DNA of 64,000 nt, from assembly GCF_022699665.1 (NCBI RefSeq), contig NZ_JALDNB010000004.1, forward strand, positions 186,001 through 250,000, in the 5' to 3' direction. The notes under the pieces are model-generated. The model did no database searches, was not told the origin of the DNA, and saw only the letters and a list, made by a program, of their open reading frames with translations. Source of the DNA: Chryseobacterium aahli. GTDB taxonomy: Bacteria > Bacteroidota > Bacteroidia > Flavobacteriales > Weeksellaceae. This document shows positions 9,621 to 17,674 of the stretch, piece after piece. Within the stretch, counting starts at the first letter, position 1, and the number at the start of each line of letters is the position of its first letter. Made by a program: the position numbers and the translations under genes.

Positions 9621-9650
9621 TAAAGACCGTAAAAAGTTGAAAAGGTTACA
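9621..9650 (-). promoter_or_regulatory. Candidate ECF-type promoter of the sigma operon
   Basis: On the minus strand TGTAACC (9650-9644) is followed after 14 bases by CGGTCTT (9629-9623), about 25 bases before the sigma ATG. An AAC-containing -35 and a CGTC-like -10 are hallmarks of ECF promoters. There is no TAnnTTTG housekeeping box here. Confidence 0.5.
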
Positions 9651-9700
9651 CAAAAAAAATATTTTTTGTTCTCAAAATGATAACTAACTGAAAATGAACA

Positions 9701-9738
9701 ATAAAAAAAATCCAATTTCTGATAAAGAAACTGGATTC
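9701..9738 (-). terminator. Terminator of the ABC exporter operon
   Basis: An 11-bp stem with one G-T pair (9709-9719 / 9727-9737) is followed on the minus strand by a run of T. It lies just past the stop of the ATPase gene. Confidence 0.8.
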
Positions 9739-9748
9739 TGACTTTAAT

Positions 9749-10462
9749 TTAAACTGGGATATTCACCTGATCGGCAAAATATTGCTCTAAATCTTTCAAT
9801 GTTTCCGGATTGGTTTGGATATCTTTTACCTGAAGACCTTTATTGACAACAACAATTCGGTTGCAGACCTCGGTGGTATGCGCCAAATCATGACTTGAAA
9901 TTAAGAATGTAACACCACTTTGCTTGGATAATTCTTTAATTAAATTCTTCAATTTGATCTGTGTAGAAGGATCAAGATTGGCAAACGGCTCATCCAAAAT
10001 GACTATTTCCGGATTTCCGATAATCGCTCCTACAATTCCTACTTTCTTTTGATTTCCTTTGGATAAATCTCTCACGTATTTTCCGGAGTTGACAATTTCA
10101 CCATTAAAAAGATCATGGAACTGCTTCAGAAACTCGTCTACCGAAGCTTTATTTTGCCCTCTCAGTTCGCCGATGAAATAAAAATATTCCTCCGGCGTCA
10201 AATATCCAATTAAAAAAGTATCATCAACGAAGGCGGCAACTTTAGATTTCCAGGCTTCAGATTCGTTGACTTTTATTCCGTCGATGCTTACAAAACCGGT
10301 TGTCGGCTGAATTAAATCCAACATTAAACTGAAAAGCGTAGTTTTCCCTGCTCCGTTGTTTCCTACCAGACCGAATGTTTCACCTTTAGGAATTTCAAGA
10401 TTTTCAATATTGAGAACGGTTGCTTTTCCGTACGTTTTAGATAAATTATTTATAGTAATCAT
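9749..10462 (-). CDS. ABC transporter ATP-binding protein
   Basis: A 237-aa nucleotide-binding domain. Walker A is GNNGAGKTT (34-42), the signature is DLSKGNQKKVG, Walker B is PEIVILDEPFANLD and the switch histidine is in ISSHDLAHTTEVCN. This composition is typical of drug- or lipid-type ABC-2 exporters. It starts four bases after the DUF5687 permease gene on the same strand, so the two probably form one transporter in the inner membrane. The substrate cannot be read from the sequence. Confidence 0.93.
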   Translation of the reverse strand: MITINNLSKTYGKATVLNIENLEIPKGETFGLVGNNGAGKTTLFSLMLDLIQPTTGFVSIDGIKVNESEAWKSKVAAFVDDTFLIGYLTPEEYFYFIGELRGQNKASVDEFLKQFHDLFNGEIVNSGKYVRDLSKGNQKKVGIVGAIIGNPEIVILDEPFANLDPSTQIKLKNLIKELSKQSGVTFLISSHDLAHTTEVCNRIVVVNKGLQVKDIQTNPETLKDLEQYFADQVNIPV

Positions 10463-10466
10463 TGTA

Positions 10467-11933
10467 TTAATTTTTAGATTTAAATGCTTCTAATGTGCTG
10501 TATTTCTCACTTTTGTATTGTTTTACAATCGTATCAAATATTTTTTCTCTGAATAAAAATCCTATCAGTCCAAGAATTGCAATAGAAATCATTCCGCCGG
10601 TCATTCCGAAGAAATATTTAGATATACCAAAAACCGCCATCGGCAAAAGCATTTTTGGTATCAATAGTAATAAACTTTTCAGGTTAAAACTATTCTTCTG
10701 TCCCATTACTTTTTCTTTGGAATTAAGGTCAATCTGCGTTTTATTAAATGCTCCTGACCACAAAGTGAACTGAGAATTGACCCCAATATTATACAAACCT
10801 GCAGCGAAAAAAGTAAAATACGTTTCCCAACTGATAATCGCATAGAACAAGGCAACAACGATGGAAACTGCCGTCACAATATTCATCAGCCACCATTTCG
10901 CCTTTAGATATTCTTTGTATGGAACATTCAAAGTCATCATTAACGGATAATACGAACTGTCGAAAGATGGAACTCTCTGCCCAAACAAAAACTGAAAACC
11001 GCCGGTCACAAACAATCCCATAAACATCATCATGTAAGGCGTTTTGTAGATGTCTGACGAAAACATCAGCAAACCATAAAATATAAACATGAAACTTCCG
11101 ATGATGATTCCTTTGGTGACTTTATTGCGTCTCATCATTTTGATATCGTTGTTGATGAAACTTCCGATTGCTCCGTACTTATTGAGGAAAGCAATGTTTT
11201 CTGTCTTACCTATTGTTTTTTTATCTTCCAGGCCTTGATCAAGATAGAATTCTTTTTTTACGTGGTTGAAACATATCCACCATAATCCGGCAAATAAGGC
11301 AATTGAAAGTACCGCAAAATAAGGCTGATCATAAAATGCATAAAAAAGTTTTTCAGAATAATCTAAAACCGGAACAATTTTGTAATACGCCAAACCGCCA
11401 ATAATTGCAAACAAAACTCCTACTGCAATAGCAATATTTTCTCTGTTATTAAAAAGAATATTGATGAAATTATTAAGATAAAACAGCAATGAAAGTGCAA
11501 TCAGCCAGCTTAAGCTTCCCAGAACTCCAAAACCGTTGAACATACAGATCACCGCAAATGTCACAAAGAAAAAAGAATTCATCCAGCTGAACGGCGAGAG
11601 AAAAGTCTTAATCAGCATATAATTGACGAGCGTTTTCTTGGAAATATTGAGGGTGAGAAACGGTTTGATGTTTTGTGTAGACATCTGCTGCATCATATAT
11701 TTAAAAATCAGATCAGCCACCCACACGATAATCATGAATTTTGAAACCACCTTTAAAGGGTCTTGTTCCATTTCTTTCTCTACATAGAAAAAAGCAAGAA
11801 AACCCACCCCGATGCAATAAGCAATCATCGATAAAATTCCTAAAAACCGGAATATCTTCATTGCCAGATTAATTCCGACGGAAGTGCCACGAAAAAAACT
11901 TTTGATTTCTAACTTCAGGAACTTTACAAACAT
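10467..11933 (-). CDS. DUF5687 family ABC-2-like membrane permease
   Basis: A 488-aa integral membrane protein with about a dozen hydrophobic segments, including FLGILSMIAYCIGVGFLAFF, LLFYLNNFINILF and IAVGVLFAIIGGLAYY. The N-terminus (MFVKFLKLEIKSFFRG) is polar and resembles the coupling region of ABC-2 permeases. The sequence fits the Bacteroidota DUF5687 family. It is the first gene of a two-gene unit with the ATPase. Its probable role is the membrane half of an ABC exporter; the cargo is unknown. Confidence 0.85.
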   Translation of the reverse strand: MFVKFLKLEIKSFFRGTSVGINLAMKIFRFLGILSMIAYCIGVGFLAFFYVEKEMEQDPLKVVSKFMIIVWVADLIFKYMMQQMSTQNIKPFLTLNISKKTLVNYMLIKTFLSPFSWMNSFFFVTFAVICMFNGFGVLGSLSWLIALSLLFYLNNFINILFNNRENIAIAVGVLFAIIGGLAYYKIVPVLDYSEKLFYAFYDQPYFAVLSIALFAGLWWICFNHVKKEFYLDQGLEDKKTIGKTENIAFLNKYGAIGSFINNDIKMMRRNKVTKGIIIGSFMFIFYGLLMFSSDIYKTPYMMMFMGLFVTGGFQFLFGQRVPSFDSSYYPLMMTLNVPYKEYLKAKWWLMNIVTAVSIVVALFYAIISWETYFTFFAAGLYNIGVNSQFTLWSGAFNKTQIDLNSKEKVMGQKNSFNLKSLLLLIPKMLLPMAVFGISKYFFGMTGGMISIAILGLIGFLFREKIFDTIVKQYKSEKYSTLEAFKSKN

Positions 11934-12066
11934 AGTTTACTTTTTTACATTAGTAAATATAATGTAGAATTTGTTACAGAATTTATGCAAAAACTGAGTT
12001 TTAATGGTATTTTACTGTAAAAAATCTTTCAATTATTTGGATACAACTATTTTAAATTTGAAAAGC

Positions 12067-12166
12067 TAAGCAAGCAAAAATAAAATGCTGGCGTGCAATT
12101 TTAAAAAGCACGCCTGCATTTTTTTAAAAGCTCTCGACGATTTGTATAAAACGTCGAGAGCTTTTG
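12067..12166. other. Two adjacent hairpins in a 304-base gap (possible small RNA or tandem terminators)
   Basis: The gap 11934-12237 has no gene. It holds hairpin A (AATGC-T-GGCGTGC, 12084-12096, pairing with 12108-12120, followed by T-run 12121-12125) and hairpin B (perfect 14-bp stem, 12126-12139 / 12152-12165, 12-base loop). A TAAATTTG box lies at 12053-12060 on the plus strand. Hairpin A would terminate a plus-strand RNA starting near 12067. A transcript has not been shown, so the RNA reading is speculative. Confidence 0.4.
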
Positions 12167-12206
12167 GTATAATCCTTTAGAGTTTAGGGTAAGCACATTA
12201 GATCAA

Positions 12207-12240
12207 TAATAAAACCGCAGAAATTTCTGCGGTTTTATTA
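12207..12240 (-). terminator. Perfect 34-bp palindrome, terminator of the accessory operon
   Basis: The 17-bp arms 12207-12223 and 12224-12240 are exact reverse complements centred on the stem core AAAACCGCAGAAA. The palindrome includes the TAA stop of the 12238-12876 gene, so the last codon is inside the terminator. Confidence 0.75.
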
Positions 12241-12876
12241 TTTTGGTGTAATAATTTTAAGATTAATCTTTTCTATACCATCTATATAGCTTTCAGTTTT
12301 ATAACCATTTCTATAATTTGTTGAAAAACTTTCGATCAGATAATTATAATTCCCTTCTAATTTTTCTTTCAAGCTATCAATAAGTTTTTGGCGAATACTA
12401 TCACCCAAATCTAAATAATAAAATCTTAGTAAGTCTTTATCTATTGGCTTAAGATTAACAATTATTTCTAAATTAGTATGTTTACTTTTTTTTGTGGGAT
12501 AGCATTTTATAAAATATTTATTCTCTCCTATTTTCTCTACATCTATATGATCTATTAATTTATTATCGGAATAACTAATTTCCCTACTCGGATAAAAGTT
12601 AAAAAAATTTTTATTGGATATTTTAGAGTGTAGAAAATCATACATAATGTACTTTTCACTATCAATTTTATCAATCAACACACCTGTTTTATCTTGCCTT
12701 ATATGCATCTTATAATTAGGATTATCAGAATTTAAAATATATTGTCCTGTAGAAATTTTTGGTTTTCCTTTTGGATTAACACATCGAATTTTTAAATCAT
12801 AATCAAAAGTGTAAGATTGAGCATGAATGCTCAATGCTATGAGTAATATAAATGTTATTATTATTCTATTTTTCAT
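12238..12876 (-). CDS. Secreted protein of unknown function
   Basis: A 212-aa protein with a signal peptide (MKNRIIITFILLIALSIHAQ). The mature part begins YTFDYDLKIRC and is rich in strands and lysine. This resembles the general build of small GLPGLI-like periplasmic proteins of flavobacteria, but no GLPGLI motif is present. It overlaps the preceding membrane gene by 11 bases. The DNA is visibly more AT-rich than the surrounding housekeeping genes, as is the next gene upstream. One possibility, from position behind a large variable-looking lipoprotein, is an immunity or accessory protein. This is weak inference. Confidence 0.6.
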   Translation of the reverse strand: MKNRIIITFILLIALSIHAQSYTFDYDLKIRCVNPKGKPKISTGQYILNSDNPNYKMHIRQDKTGVLIDKIDSEKYIMYDFLHSKISNKNFFNFYPSREISYSDNKLIDHIDVEKIGENKYFIKCYPTKKSKHTNLEIIVNLKPIDKDLLRFYYLDLGDSIRQKLIDSLKEKLEGNYNYLIESFSTNYRNGYKTESYIDGIEKINLKIITPK

Positions 12877-13294
12877 AATTAATGTTTTTCCATAATTGTT
12901 TCAATAATTTATATCCACAAATTAATGTAATTGCATATGATATAAAATATATGTAAAAAAAATTATCTAATGGTAGACTTTTATAAATAAAGATTGCTCT
13001 TAAATCATACTGATATAATATAATACCTAGTACCGACCCTAATAAAACAACAAAAAATATATTTCTAGAATTATTTAAATAATATGATATCAGCACGTAA
13101 ATAATGAAAAAGCAGCTAATCCAAAACAAGTTATATGCTTCAAAAACATGACTTATCATGCGAAATAAATATAAAATCAAATACTGGAAGTTATATTGTA
13201 CTATGCAAATTAAAACACTTGCTAATATCGAAAATATTAATAGTATCAATAAAAAAAACAAAAAGTTAAAAATGGTATAAAACTTTAGTGACAT
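12866..13294 (-). CDS. Small integral membrane protein
   Basis: A 142-aa protein with four predicted membrane helices: FYTIFNFLFFLLILLIFSILASVLICIV (part), YNLFWISCFFIIYVLISYYL, IFFVVLLGSVLGIILY and FFYIYFISYAITLICGY. There is no recognisable domain. It overlaps the lipoprotein gene by 10 bases upstream and the secreted protein gene by 11 bases downstream, so the three are translationally coupled. Very low GC. The function is unknown. Confidence 0.6.
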   Translation of the reverse strand: MSLKFYTIFNFLFFLLILLIFSILASVLICIVQYNFQYLILYLFRMISHVFEAYNLFWISCFFIIYVLISYYLNNSRNIFFVVLLGSVLGIILYQYDLRAIFIYKSLPLDNFFYIYFISYAITLICGYKLLKQLWKNINYEK

Positions 13295-15366
13295 CCTAAT
13301 GCTGTTAATGGTTTATTTCCTTTTAGATAATCTTTTATAAATATATAACTTGGTGTATAATCAACACCAGGAATAATTGAAGAGTTTCCATTTTTATTAT
13401 TCACAAATGTAGAAACTTTTTGCTGCATATTTTGCCACATTGTTTTAGCTTCTGAATACCCAAAACTCTCAACAGTATATTGTAACGCATTATTAGAGAC
13501 TTTTGTGGTAAATCTATCTACACCTCTAGTATATATAACCATATTTCCTGCAGCATCAACGAAATAACCAAATAATCTATTCCCACTTACAGGATGCTCT
13601 CCATCCCAAGGCGATTTAACCGTTGTGAAAATCCACGCTTGAGAATTAAAACCACTACAAACAACAGTGCCATTATCAGCTGGAATTTTTATTGTAATTA
13701 AAGAACCAATTGGATTATTAGAATACCAAAGTTGAGTGTCATCAATTCCATATTGGGGTTCAACAACTGGATAAAAGTTGCCGTGATTAATATCTGTAAA
13801 ATTATTTATGTTTTTTCGAAAGTAATCGAAAAATTCTGCATGAGTATATTTCACTCCTGGTGATTTTTCAGGCATGTTAGTAATTTTAACTGGGTACACA
13901 TCCATATTTACCGTAAAAGATTTAGAGTAGTCTAAATTTTGAATAACGGTGCTGCTAAACCAACTAGTATTACCATTAAGTTGAAATATTTTATTTATAA
14001 CAGATTGCGGTATAGGATGGTTAGCTAACTCTTGCCAATCTGGTAGTTGTGAACAAGGAATATTTATCAAAAAATTTGGATTTTGGGTCAACGCGTTATC
14101 TAAATCTTTTAGTCTTTGAAATATTTGTTCAGGATTTATTGTGTTAGGATTTTCTTGTAAAAAGTTGTGTGCAAATGTTAACATTGGCTGAAACTCCGCC
14201 AAAGTAGTATTTGGATTCTGCATATAAAATTGCGTAGCTCCAAAAATTAAATCTGCATTTTGCTGCGTAGGGTTATCAAAAAGATTTTGCATCAGCTTTA
14301 CGATTCTTTGGTCGTAGTAGTTGGCTGTTCCCGGAAAATAGTAATTTGTGGTATTCCAAACATTCTGCAGCAAATCAAAATTATCAAAAAGCTGAGGATT
14401 GTTCATAAAAACATCAAGCTTCTGGTTGATGGCAATAACCTGAGAATCTTCTAAAGTAATCCCAGTTAACATACCAATCGGTTGTATATAAGCCATCGCA
14501 AGGTTTAGTAAGTCTCTTTTGTTCGGGTCTAAAAGAAGACTTGCATGCTGAAATAATGAATGGTTGAGCAGCTGATGTGCAATCGTTGCACCACCACCAC
14601 CGCCACCGCCAATCGTTCCTTCACTCGGAGCAATAGTGTTGTCCTCTGGTCCCCAATTTCCACATATCAATTGAGTGGTAAGCTCATAGTAACCATCACT
14701 TACTTCTCCATTATCACACGTAGCCCCCGGCGGATGATTATCTCCTCTGGTACAACCATGCACAATAACGTACAAAACATTTGTACAGTCAAATTTAGAA
14801 GATACAGAAGATGAGCCCGTCTGCGCTGTTTGAGAAACACCATTACTATACGTACTTTGACTGAAAACTTTCATGTTTTCATCAAGAATCTGCACAGTAC
14901 CCGAAAAGCTGTCTAAAACCTCTGTATTTGTCGCCGGTACCATAAGGGGAATTATTTTCATGAAACCACTTTTCTCAACTCCGTTTTCTACAGTGATGAT
15001 GTGCTTCAGAAAATAAGGGTTCTTTGCAGAGTATTCGACTAAAGGAAGCGTGTAGGTACTGATATTTTCTACAGCGTCATAAATACATTCATACACGGAA
15101 GCGTCCCCAAACTGTGATTTTGACACATTTGCTTTCGGCATCCTGCTTAAAGCATCTGCAACAGAATTTTTTACTTTAACATTTTTGAGGTCTTGCTGTA
15201 ATGTTCTTGAGGAAATGTAAGAAGAGGTATATCGCTTGTGTACATCTTCTGTTGTAGAAAGTTGGGTGCTGGTACTTTTCTGAACGTAAAGGTCTTCTTC
15301 TCTACAGCCCATTAAAGTAAAAAATAATGCCAATGCCAAAAGCATCAGGGAACTGAGTTTTTTCAT
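13285..15366 (-). CDS. Large lipoprotein with Gly-rich linker and distinct C-terminal region
   Basis: A 693-aa protein starting at MKKLSSLMLLALALFFTLMGC (ATG at 15366); the frame extends to 15408 without signal-peptide character. The Cys in LMGC is a lipobox cysteine. The N-terminal ~240 residues include a Cys-containing segment (VHGCTRG, GATCDNGE, QLICGNWGPED) and then a seven-glycine linker. A middle helical region follows (LDVFMNNPQLFDNFDLLQNVW). The C-terminal ~200 residues (YGIDDTQLWYSNNPIGSL, WDGEHPVSGNRLFGYFVDAAG) look like a separate domain. The C-terminal half is more AT-rich than the N-terminal half. Conserved-head, linker and divergent-tail architecture with coupled small genes recalls polymorphic secreted proteins. 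The function is unproven. Confidence 0.65.
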   Translation of the reverse strand: MKKLSSLMLLALALFFTLMGCREEDLYVQKSTSTQLSTTEDVHKRYTSSYISSRTLQQDLKNVKVKNSVADALSRMPKANVSKSQFGDASVYECIYDAVENISTYTLPLVEYSAKNPYFLKHIITVENGVEKSGFMKIIPLMVPATNTEVLDSFSGTVQILDENMKVFSQSTYSNGVSQTAQTGSSSVSSKFDCTNVLYVIVHGCTRGDNHPPGATCDNGEVSDGYYELTTQLICGNWGPEDNTIAPSEGTIGGGGGGGATIAHQLLNHSLFQHASLLLDPNKRDLLNLAMAYIQPIGMLTGITLEDSQVIAINQKLDVFMNNPQLFDNFDLLQNVWNTTNYYFPGTANYYDQRIVKLMQNLFDNPTQQNADLIFGATQFYMQNPNTTLAEFQPMLTFAHNFLQENPNTINPEQIFQRLKDLDNALTQNPNFLINIPCSQLPDWQELANHPIPQSVINKIFQLNGNTSWFSSTVIQNLDYSKSFTVNMDVYPVKITNMPEKSPGVKYTHAEFFDYFRKNINNFTDINHGNFYPVVEPQYGIDDTQLWYSNNPIGSLITIKIPADNGTVVCSGFNSQAWIFTTVKSPWDGEHPVSGNRLFGYFVDAAGNMVIYTRGVDRFTTKVSNNALQYTVESFGYSEAKTMWQNMQQKVSTFVNNKNGNSSIIPGVDYTPSYIFIKDYLKGNKPLTALGCH

Positions 15367-15435
15367 CTTTGTTGTTTTTGTAATTTTAATGATGCAATAA
15401 TAAAACAATTTTCAAATAATTCACTCATATTTTTT

Positions 15436-15477
15436 ATTCGACTATATTCGGTTATATTCGAATAATTTCTACATTTG
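15436..15477 (+). promoter_or_regulatory. Operator-like 10-bp-period repeats and promoter of the XRE gene
   Basis: ATTCG occurs at 15436, 15446 and 15456, exactly one helical turn apart, and the third copy forms the palindrome TATTCGAATA (15455-15464). TACATTTG (15470-15477) matches the Bacteroidota -7 box. The second repeat supplies TTCG at the -33 position with a 19-base spacer. Binding here would block the XRE promoter and could affect the divergent lipoprotein gene. Confidence 0.6.
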
Positions 15478-15490
15478 TAAAAAATGCTTT

Positions 15491-15895
15491 ATGGTAAAGG
15501 AAAAATTAATCAAAAGAAGAAACGAAAAAGATTTTACACAGAAAGATCTTGCAGAATATCTGAATATCAGCCAAACCCAATACAGCCGCAAAGAGAAAGG
15601 TGAGGTTGAAATTTCTGAGGAAGAATGGGAAAGAATTTCAAAATTATTGGAAACGAATGTTGATGAAATAAAAGAATCTGAAGAAGTAACAAATATTAAT
15701 AATTATTTCGAAAACACTGTAACCAGCAGTTCTTTTGGAAGTATTGCAGGAAATTTTTATTGTAATATTCCTGAGTTTCTTTTGGAAAGCCAAAAAGAAT
15801 TGATGGAAATGCTGAAAAAAGAAATTCAACAAAAAGACACTGAGATTGCTTTGCTAAAGAAGAGAATTGAAGAACTAGAAAAAAAAATAAGATAA
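15491..15895 (+). CDS. XRE-family DNA-binding protein with C-terminal coiled coil
   Basis: A 134-aa protein. Residues 1-60 are a Cro/CI-type helix-turn-helix (LIKRRNEKDFTQKDLAEYL, ISQTQYSRKEKG, ISEEEWERISKLL). The middle is a Ser/Asn-rich linker. Residues ~95-134 are a heptad-rich helix (QKELMEMLKKEIQQKDTEI) likely to dimerise. It is divergent from the lipoprotein operon across the ATTCG repeats and is the obvious candidate to bind them. A TACATTTG box ends 13 bases before the ATG. Confidence 0.85.
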   Translation: MVKEKLIKRRNEKDFTQKDLAEYLNISQTQYSRKEKGEVEISEEEWERISKLLETNVDEIKESEEVTNINNYFENTVTSSSFGSIAGNFYCNIPEFLLESQKELMEMLKKEIQQKDTEIALLKKRIEELEKKIR

Positions 15896-15899
15896 GATG

Positions 15900-15925
15900 A
15901 GATCCTTCGACAGGCTCAGCATGAG
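15900..15925. repeat. Short intergenic repeat remnant (TCCTTCGACAGGCTCAGCAT)
   Basis: A GC-richer block just after the XRE stop matches, from memory, a short repeat often seen between bacterial genes (CCTTCGACAGGCTCAG). There is only one copy in the window, so it cannot be confirmed internally. Confidence 0.4.
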
Positions 15926-15955
15926 ATACTCATAATAATCGTTTTCGAAAATAAA

Positions 15956-17605
15956 TTAACCAATCAACTCTTTTGCCTGCGCCAAAGCCGCCTCCGTAAT
16001 CTTACTTCCGGAAAGCAACTGTGCAATCTCATTTAATTTTTCTTCTTCGTTTAAAGTGATAATTGTCGACTGCGTTTTGCCGTTGATATCTTCTTTTACC
16101 ACTTTATAATTGTCATTTCCTTTTGCCGTAACCTGCGCTAAGTGGGAGATGACAATCAATTGCATATCCTGAGACATTTCACGCATCAGATTTCCGATTT
16201 CTTCGGCTACTTTTCCGGAAACTCCGGTGTCGATTTCATCTAAAATAAGCGTGGGAAGCATATCGCTTTCCGCAATGATTTTCTTTACAGCCAACATCAC
16301 ACGTGATCTTTCACCTCCGGAAATAGCAGTCTGAATCGGTTTTAGTGGAAATCCTGAATTTGCCTGAAACAAAAGTTGAATAGTCTCTTTCCCGAATTGA
16401 TTGAATTCAGGAACGTCTCTCAATTCGATGTCTACTTTGGCTTTTTCAAGACCTAATTTTTTTAATAAATCTTCTGCTTTTTTAATGAAAACAGGAACAC
16501 TTTTCTTTCTGTTTTTTGAAAGTTTTTCAGCTGAAGACTGAAGGGATTTTTCTTTTTTAGCAATATTCATTTCAATTTCTGAAATATATGCTTCAATTTC
16601 TGCAGTTCCTTTTTGTTCGCCGGATAATTGATCTCTGATTTCTTTTAATTCGTCAAGATCAGAAACATTATGTTTCAGAAATAAAGCGTTGATTTTATTA
16701 TTCAGTTCAGAAAGGATGACCAAATTTTCAGGATTGATCTCGATTTTTTCCGCTTCGTCTTCCAATTCTTGAAGAATATCTTTTAATTCAACAAAAGAAC
16801 CTTCCAACCTTCCATCTAATTCAGAAAAAGAGTGAGAAACATCTGCAATTTTCGACAGTTTATTTTTAGCTTCATTAAAGAAAGAAAGAATCCCGATTTC
16901 TTCCTGGTGGAATCTTGAGAGAATCTGAGCAATATTTTCAGAAATCATTCCTGCATTTTCCTGCACAGAAAGCTGATTCTGCAAATCGTTATAATCTACA
17001 TCATCCAATTTCAGATCTTCCAGTTCATTCAGCAAAAACTGTTTGTAGTCGCTTTCTTTCGTATTTTCTGAAAGCTGTGTTTGAAATTTTTTAAGCTGTG
17101 TTTTTAGGCTTTGAAATTCTAAAAAATCCTGCTGATACTCTTCAATAATCTTTTTATTATCTGAAAGCCCGTCGATAATTTTAAACTGATAATCTGCCGT
17201 AAAAAGATTAGACGTTTCAAATTGCGAGTGAATATCGATCAATTGGGAAGTCAGTTCTTTTAGCACATCCAAAGTCACTGGAACATCATTGATGAACGCT
17301 CTTGATTTTCCTGAAGGCAAAATTTCACGTCTGATAATGGTTTGATGTTCGTAATCAAGATCGTTTTCTATAAAGAACTTTTTAAACTGATTATTCAGGT
17401 CAAATTCAGTTTCGACAATACTTTTTTCGTCAGTTTTTGATATTGATTTTACATCAGCTCTTTCACCTAAGATCAGTCGAAGTGCACCCAAAATAATAGA
17501 TTTTCCGGCTCCGGTTTCACCGGTAATCACCTGTAAACCATTTTTTAAGGACACATCTAATGCATCAATAAGGGCAAAATTTTTAATGTATATTCTCGAA
17601 AGCAT
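15956..17605 (-). CDS. recN: DNA repair protein RecN
   Basis: A 549-aa SMC-like ATPase that acts early in double-strand-break repair. Walker A is GETGAGKS (29-36) in an N-terminal domain starting LSRIYIKNFALIDALDVSLKNG. Long central coiled-coil segments are followed by the ABC signature SGGERSRVMLA, Walker B LPTLILDEIDTGVSG and the D-loop/His segment VISHLAQVTAKG. The length matches the family (about 550 aa). It ends the bamD-omega-coaBC-DUF4835-recN block. Confidence 0.96.
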   Translation of the reverse strand: MLSRIYIKNFALIDALDVSLKNGLQVITGETGAGKSIILGALRLILGERADVKSISKTDEKSIVETEFDLNNQFKKFFIENDLDYEHQTIIRREILPSGKSRAFINDVPVTLDVLKELTSQLIDIHSQFETSNLFTADYQFKIIDGLSDNKKIIEEYQQDFLEFQSLKTQLKKFQTQLSENTKESDYKQFLLNELEDLKLDDVDYNDLQNQLSVQENAGMISENIAQILSRFHQEEIGILSFFNEAKNKLSKIADVSHSFSELDGRLEGSFVELKDILQELEDEAEKIEINPENLVILSELNNKINALFLKHNVSDLDELKEIRDQLSGEQKGTAEIEAYISEIEMNIAKKEKSLQSSAEKLSKNRKKSVPVFIKKAEDLLKKLGLEKAKVDIELRDVPEFNQFGKETIQLLFQANSGFPLKPIQTAISGGERSRVMLAVKKIIAESDMLPTLILDEIDTGVSGKVAEEIGNLMREMSQDMQLIVISHLAQVTAKGNDNYKVVKEDINGKTQSTIITLNEEEKLNEIAQLLSGSKITEAALAQAKELIG

Positions 17606-17674
17606 GATGAGTGGCAGATTTCTTTATACTGCAAATATAAAATTTTAGAATTCAGAATTCAAGAATAAGATGCT

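Noticed and set aside
9599-9715. N-terminal extension of the ECF sigma factor to 9715
   Set aside because: The extra 39 residues are aromatic and unlike sigma region 1 or 2, and they would translate through the ECF-type promoter. The ATG at 9598 gives normal family length.
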